From NCBI GenBank assembly GCA_035544515.1, contig DATKEG010000081.1, positions 1 through 15,467 on the forward strand: DNA of 15,467 nucleotides. Reading direction: 5' to 3'. The translations under genes and the position numbers were made by a program. The stretch's first letter is position 1. Each line of letters begins with the position of its first letter. Shown piece by piece: positions 13,606 to 15,467 of the stretch. A model generated the notes under the pieces. The model did not search any database. It had not been told where the DNA came from and was given only the letters and a program-made list of their open reading frames with translations. This DNA is from DATKEG01 sp035544515. Its GTDB lineage: Bacteria > Acidobacteriota > Vicinamibacteria > Fen-336.

Positions 13606-14102
13606 TTCCGCTCCTCCAGCACGCGCATCGGGTTGAGGTCGCTCCAGGTCCGCTCGACACCCTTCTCCAGCTCGACCTTCAGCTCCGCGGCCGTGCGCAG
13701 GCCCAGGCCGGGATCGTTCACCGCCGGCGCGCCCTCGGGCGAAAGCGCGAGCGCGCGGCCCACGGCGGCGAGGCCCTGGCGATAGAGGACGTCGTCACGG
13801 TAGAGCCGGCCCCAACCCTCGCGGTAGAACGAATATGCCACGTAGAACTGGGTCCGCGCGTCGCGCTGCGCCGGGTCGGCACGGGCCCACTCGTCGCGGG
13901 CGGCGCGGAACTGCTCGCGCCGGAAGAGCTGGAGCCCGGCCTGGAAGCGCGCCTCGTCCACGTGGTAGACGCCGGCCGCGACCTGCGCGCCCATGGCCAC
14001 CTCCCCCAGCGTGCGCGGCTGGGTGGCGTAGATCCAGGCGATGAGAGCGCCGTAAGCGAGGGTGGCCAGGATGCCCAGGCCCTGGACCAGCGACGTGCGC
14101 AT
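13602..14102 (-). CDS. Membrane-anchored helical (TPR-like) protein
   Basis: A 166-aa protein with one N-terminal transmembrane helix (about residues 8-26) and a soluble region predicted to face the periplasm. Residues 46-120 look like degenerate TPR helices: EARFQAGLQLFRREQFRAAR, DEWARADP, then TQFYVAYSFYREGWGRLYRD and a helix ending in AVGRALALSP. The tail (ELKVELEKGVERTWSDLNPM) is helical and charged. No specific family is recognised. The ATG at 14102 lies 10 bp after the lytic transglycosylase stop, and the stop overlaps the next gene, so it is the middle gene of a compact three-gene unit. TPR-like anchors often scaffold partners; here the transglycosylase and the six-TM protein are the obvious candidates, by inference. 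Confidence 0.82.
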   Translation of the reverse strand: MRTSLVQGLGILATLAYGALIAWIYATQPRTLGEVAMGAQVAAGVYHVDEARFQAGLQLFRREQFRAARDEWARADPAQRDARTQFYVAYSFYREGWGRLYRDDVLYRQGLAAVGRALALSPEGAPAVNDPGLGLRTAAELKVELEKGVERTWSDLNPMRVLEERK

Positions 14103-14112
14103 GGGGGTAAGT

Positions 14113-15467
14113 CTAAGGCTCGACGCGGATCCCGCCTACCGGAGCCCGGCCCTCGTAGATCTCGCCGTAGCGCTCGTAGCTGTTGAGGACCTTGCGCACG
14201 TAGTTCTTCGTCTCCTCGAAGTTGACGGTGGTCAGGAACGCGTCCGCGCCGGGGCCGGGACTCTGGCGCGCCCACAGCTCGACCTGGTTCGGCCCCGCGT
14301 TGTAGGCGGCCGCCGCCTTGTAGGGATCGCCCCCGAACTCCTCCTGCAACTCGGCCACGTAGCGCGCGCCGAGCCGTATCACGATGCGCGGGTCGTACAG
14401 GTCCTCGGGCGAGAGGTCCACGAGCCCGATCCGCTGCCCCACGTCATGGGCGGTCGTGATGATGAACTGCAGGAGGCCACGCGCCGCCGCCGCCGACTTG
14501 GCCCGGGGATCGAAGCGGGACTCCTCGCGCATGATCGACAGGACCAGGCGCGGGTCGGCGCCGTGCCGGCCGGCCTCCTCCGCGATGGTCTGGTAGAAGT
14601 AGCGCGGATAGAGCAGCTGGCGGAGGTGGGGGGGCAGGAGCTGCGGCAGGAAGTCGTCGGGCACGGCGCCCATCAGCACCTCGATGGCGCGGATCGAGTC
14701 GCGGGGCGCGGCGCCCAGGTTCAGCGCGACCGAGCGCGTGAGGGCCGCCTCCGGCGGCGCCAGCGGATAGCGCCTCGCCACATCGTCGATCGCGTCGTCG
14801 AAGAGGCCCATGGCCAGGAGCTGCTCGAGACGGCCGGCGCCTTCCGCCAGCGGAATCCGCGGAAAGGACTCGGGCTTCAGCTCGAGCACCCGCCGGTACT
14901 CGGGCAGCTCGCGATAGATGCCGGCCAGGCGGCCGAGCGCCGCCGCCTGCTCGGCGGGCGGCGTGAGCAGGACGAGGTCGGTCTGCGCGCGGCGCGCGGC
15001 CGCGAGATCTCCCGATTGCCCGTGCCGCTCCACCTGCTCGGCCAGGGCCTGACGCTCGGCCTGCACGCGCGCGGCCAGGGCGGGCTGGACCAGCCGGCGC
15101 CGCGCGAAGTACGCGAAGTGCGTCGGCACCTCGGCGCGCAGGACGCGCAGGTAGGCCGCCACCGCCTGGTGCAGGTCCCGGTCCTCCAGCGCACGGGCCT
15201 TCCAGTAGTCGAACTCCGCCGCGTCGAAGGGGGCCAGCTTCAGCCGCGGGCGCTCCAGCTCGCGCCGGCCCTCGTCCTCACGGCCGGCCTCGATGAGCGC
15301 GACGGCGTAGGCGAGCGTCCCGTCGCGGACGGCCTCGCTACCCGGGAAACGGCGCTCGATGAGGCGCAGGTCCTGCTCCGCTTCCTGGTACCGGCGGGCG
15401 CCCAGGCGGAGCCGCAACCGCTGCGTGAGCGCCACCGCCACGCGCGGCGATGCGGTGGGCGCAGCCG
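14113..15467 (-). CDS. Soluble lytic murein transglycosylase, Slt family (5' end beyond window)
   Basis: A periplasmic enzyme that cleaves the MurNAc-GlcNAc bond of peptidoglycan to form 1,6-anhydro ends. About 450 residues are visible, and the frame is open to the right edge, so the true start and any signal peptide are missing; a GTG at 15441 is only an internal candidate. Counting from that GTG, residues 1-280 are the helical superhelix (YQEAEQDLRLIERRFPGSEA, FDYWKARALEDRDLHQAVAA, THFAYFARRRL) and 290-430 the SLT domain. The catalytic Glu is Glu307 in SIMREESRFDP. AAAYNAGPNQVELW and FEETKNYVRKVLNSYERY are typical Slt motifs. The usual GLMQLMPATA is changed to GLLQFIITTA (322-331) and SPAGA to SAAAA, a modest divergence next to the active site. 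It leads a compact unit with the helical-repeat and six-TM genes. Confidence 0.94.
   Translation of the reverse strand, partial: AAPTASPRVAVALTQRLRLRLGARRYQEAEQDLRLIERRFPGSEAVRDGTLAYAVALIEAGREDEGRRELERPRLKLAPFDAAEFDYWKARALEDRDLHQAVAAYLRVLRAEVPTHFAYFARRRLVQPALAARVQAERQALAEQVERHGQSGDLAAARRAQTDLVLLTPPAEQAAALGRLAGIYRELPEYRRVLELKPESFPRIPLAEGAGRLEQLLAMGLFDDAIDDVARRYPLAPPEAALTRSVALNLGAAPRDSIRAIEVLMGAVPDDFLPQLLPPHLRQLLYPRYFYQTIAEEAGRHGADPRLVLSIMREESRFDPRAKSAAAARGLLQFIITTAHDVGQRIGLVDLSPEDLYDPRIVIRLGARYVAELQEEFGGDPYKAAAAYNAGPNQVELWARQSPGPGADAFLTTVNFEETKNYVRKVLNSYERYGEIYEGRAPVGGIRVEP

Overview
This is a GC-rich, densely packed bacterial chromosomal window with about 13 protein genes, almost no intergenic space and no mobile element, tRNA, rRNA or CRISPR. 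The gene mix suggests a soil-type Acidobacteriota or a related deep lineage such as Methylomirabilota/Rokubacteria. The evidence is a Ser/Thr kinase with a TolB-like extracytoplasmic domain, a periplasmic S10 serine carboxypeptidase, a YitJ-type methionine fusion enzyme, and frequent GTG starts with GTGA/ATGA overlaps. The phylum is an inference; no marker gene here settles it.

Layout. (1) A long minus-strand series runs from 10036 down to the left edge: greA, a UvrC N-domain-like protein, a patatin-like membrane protein, a cystathionine gamma-synthase/lyase-type PLP enzyme, a small membrane protein, an S10 carboxypeptidase, a homocysteine methyltransferase/MTHFR fusion and a receptor-like Ser/Thr kinase cut by the window edge. 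The first five genes are 7-55 bp apart. The larger gaps (138 bp before the peptidase, 205 bp before the fusion enzyme) probably hold separate promoters. (2) A divergent intergenic region of about 86 bp (10037-10122) carries a perfect 10-bp hairpin and an extended -10-like box. (3) A plus-strand unit of SpoU/TrmH RNA methyltransferase, RarA ATPase and a stand-alone receiver protein runs from 10123 to 12834. (4) A minus-strand unit converges on it: lytic transglycosylase (cut by the right edge), a TM-anchored helical-repeat protein and a six-TM protein.

How the genes fit together. Two enzymes belong to sulfur amino acid metabolism: the transsulfuration-type PLP enzyme and the homocysteine methyltransferase/methylene-THF reductase fusion. 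The divergent core (greA, UvrC-like, RNA methyltransferase, RarA) is informational. The right unit concerns the cell envelope.

The most unusual observation is two adjacent proteins whose folds are recognisable but whose catalytic residues appear lost. The UvrC-like protein lacks both GIY-YIG tyrosines and the arginine yet keeps a four-cysteine pattern like that of the UvrC [4Fe-4S] cluster. The patatin-like protein has Gly where the nucleophilic Ser should be and carries inserted membrane helices. Both look like pseudoenzymes with binding or structural roles.
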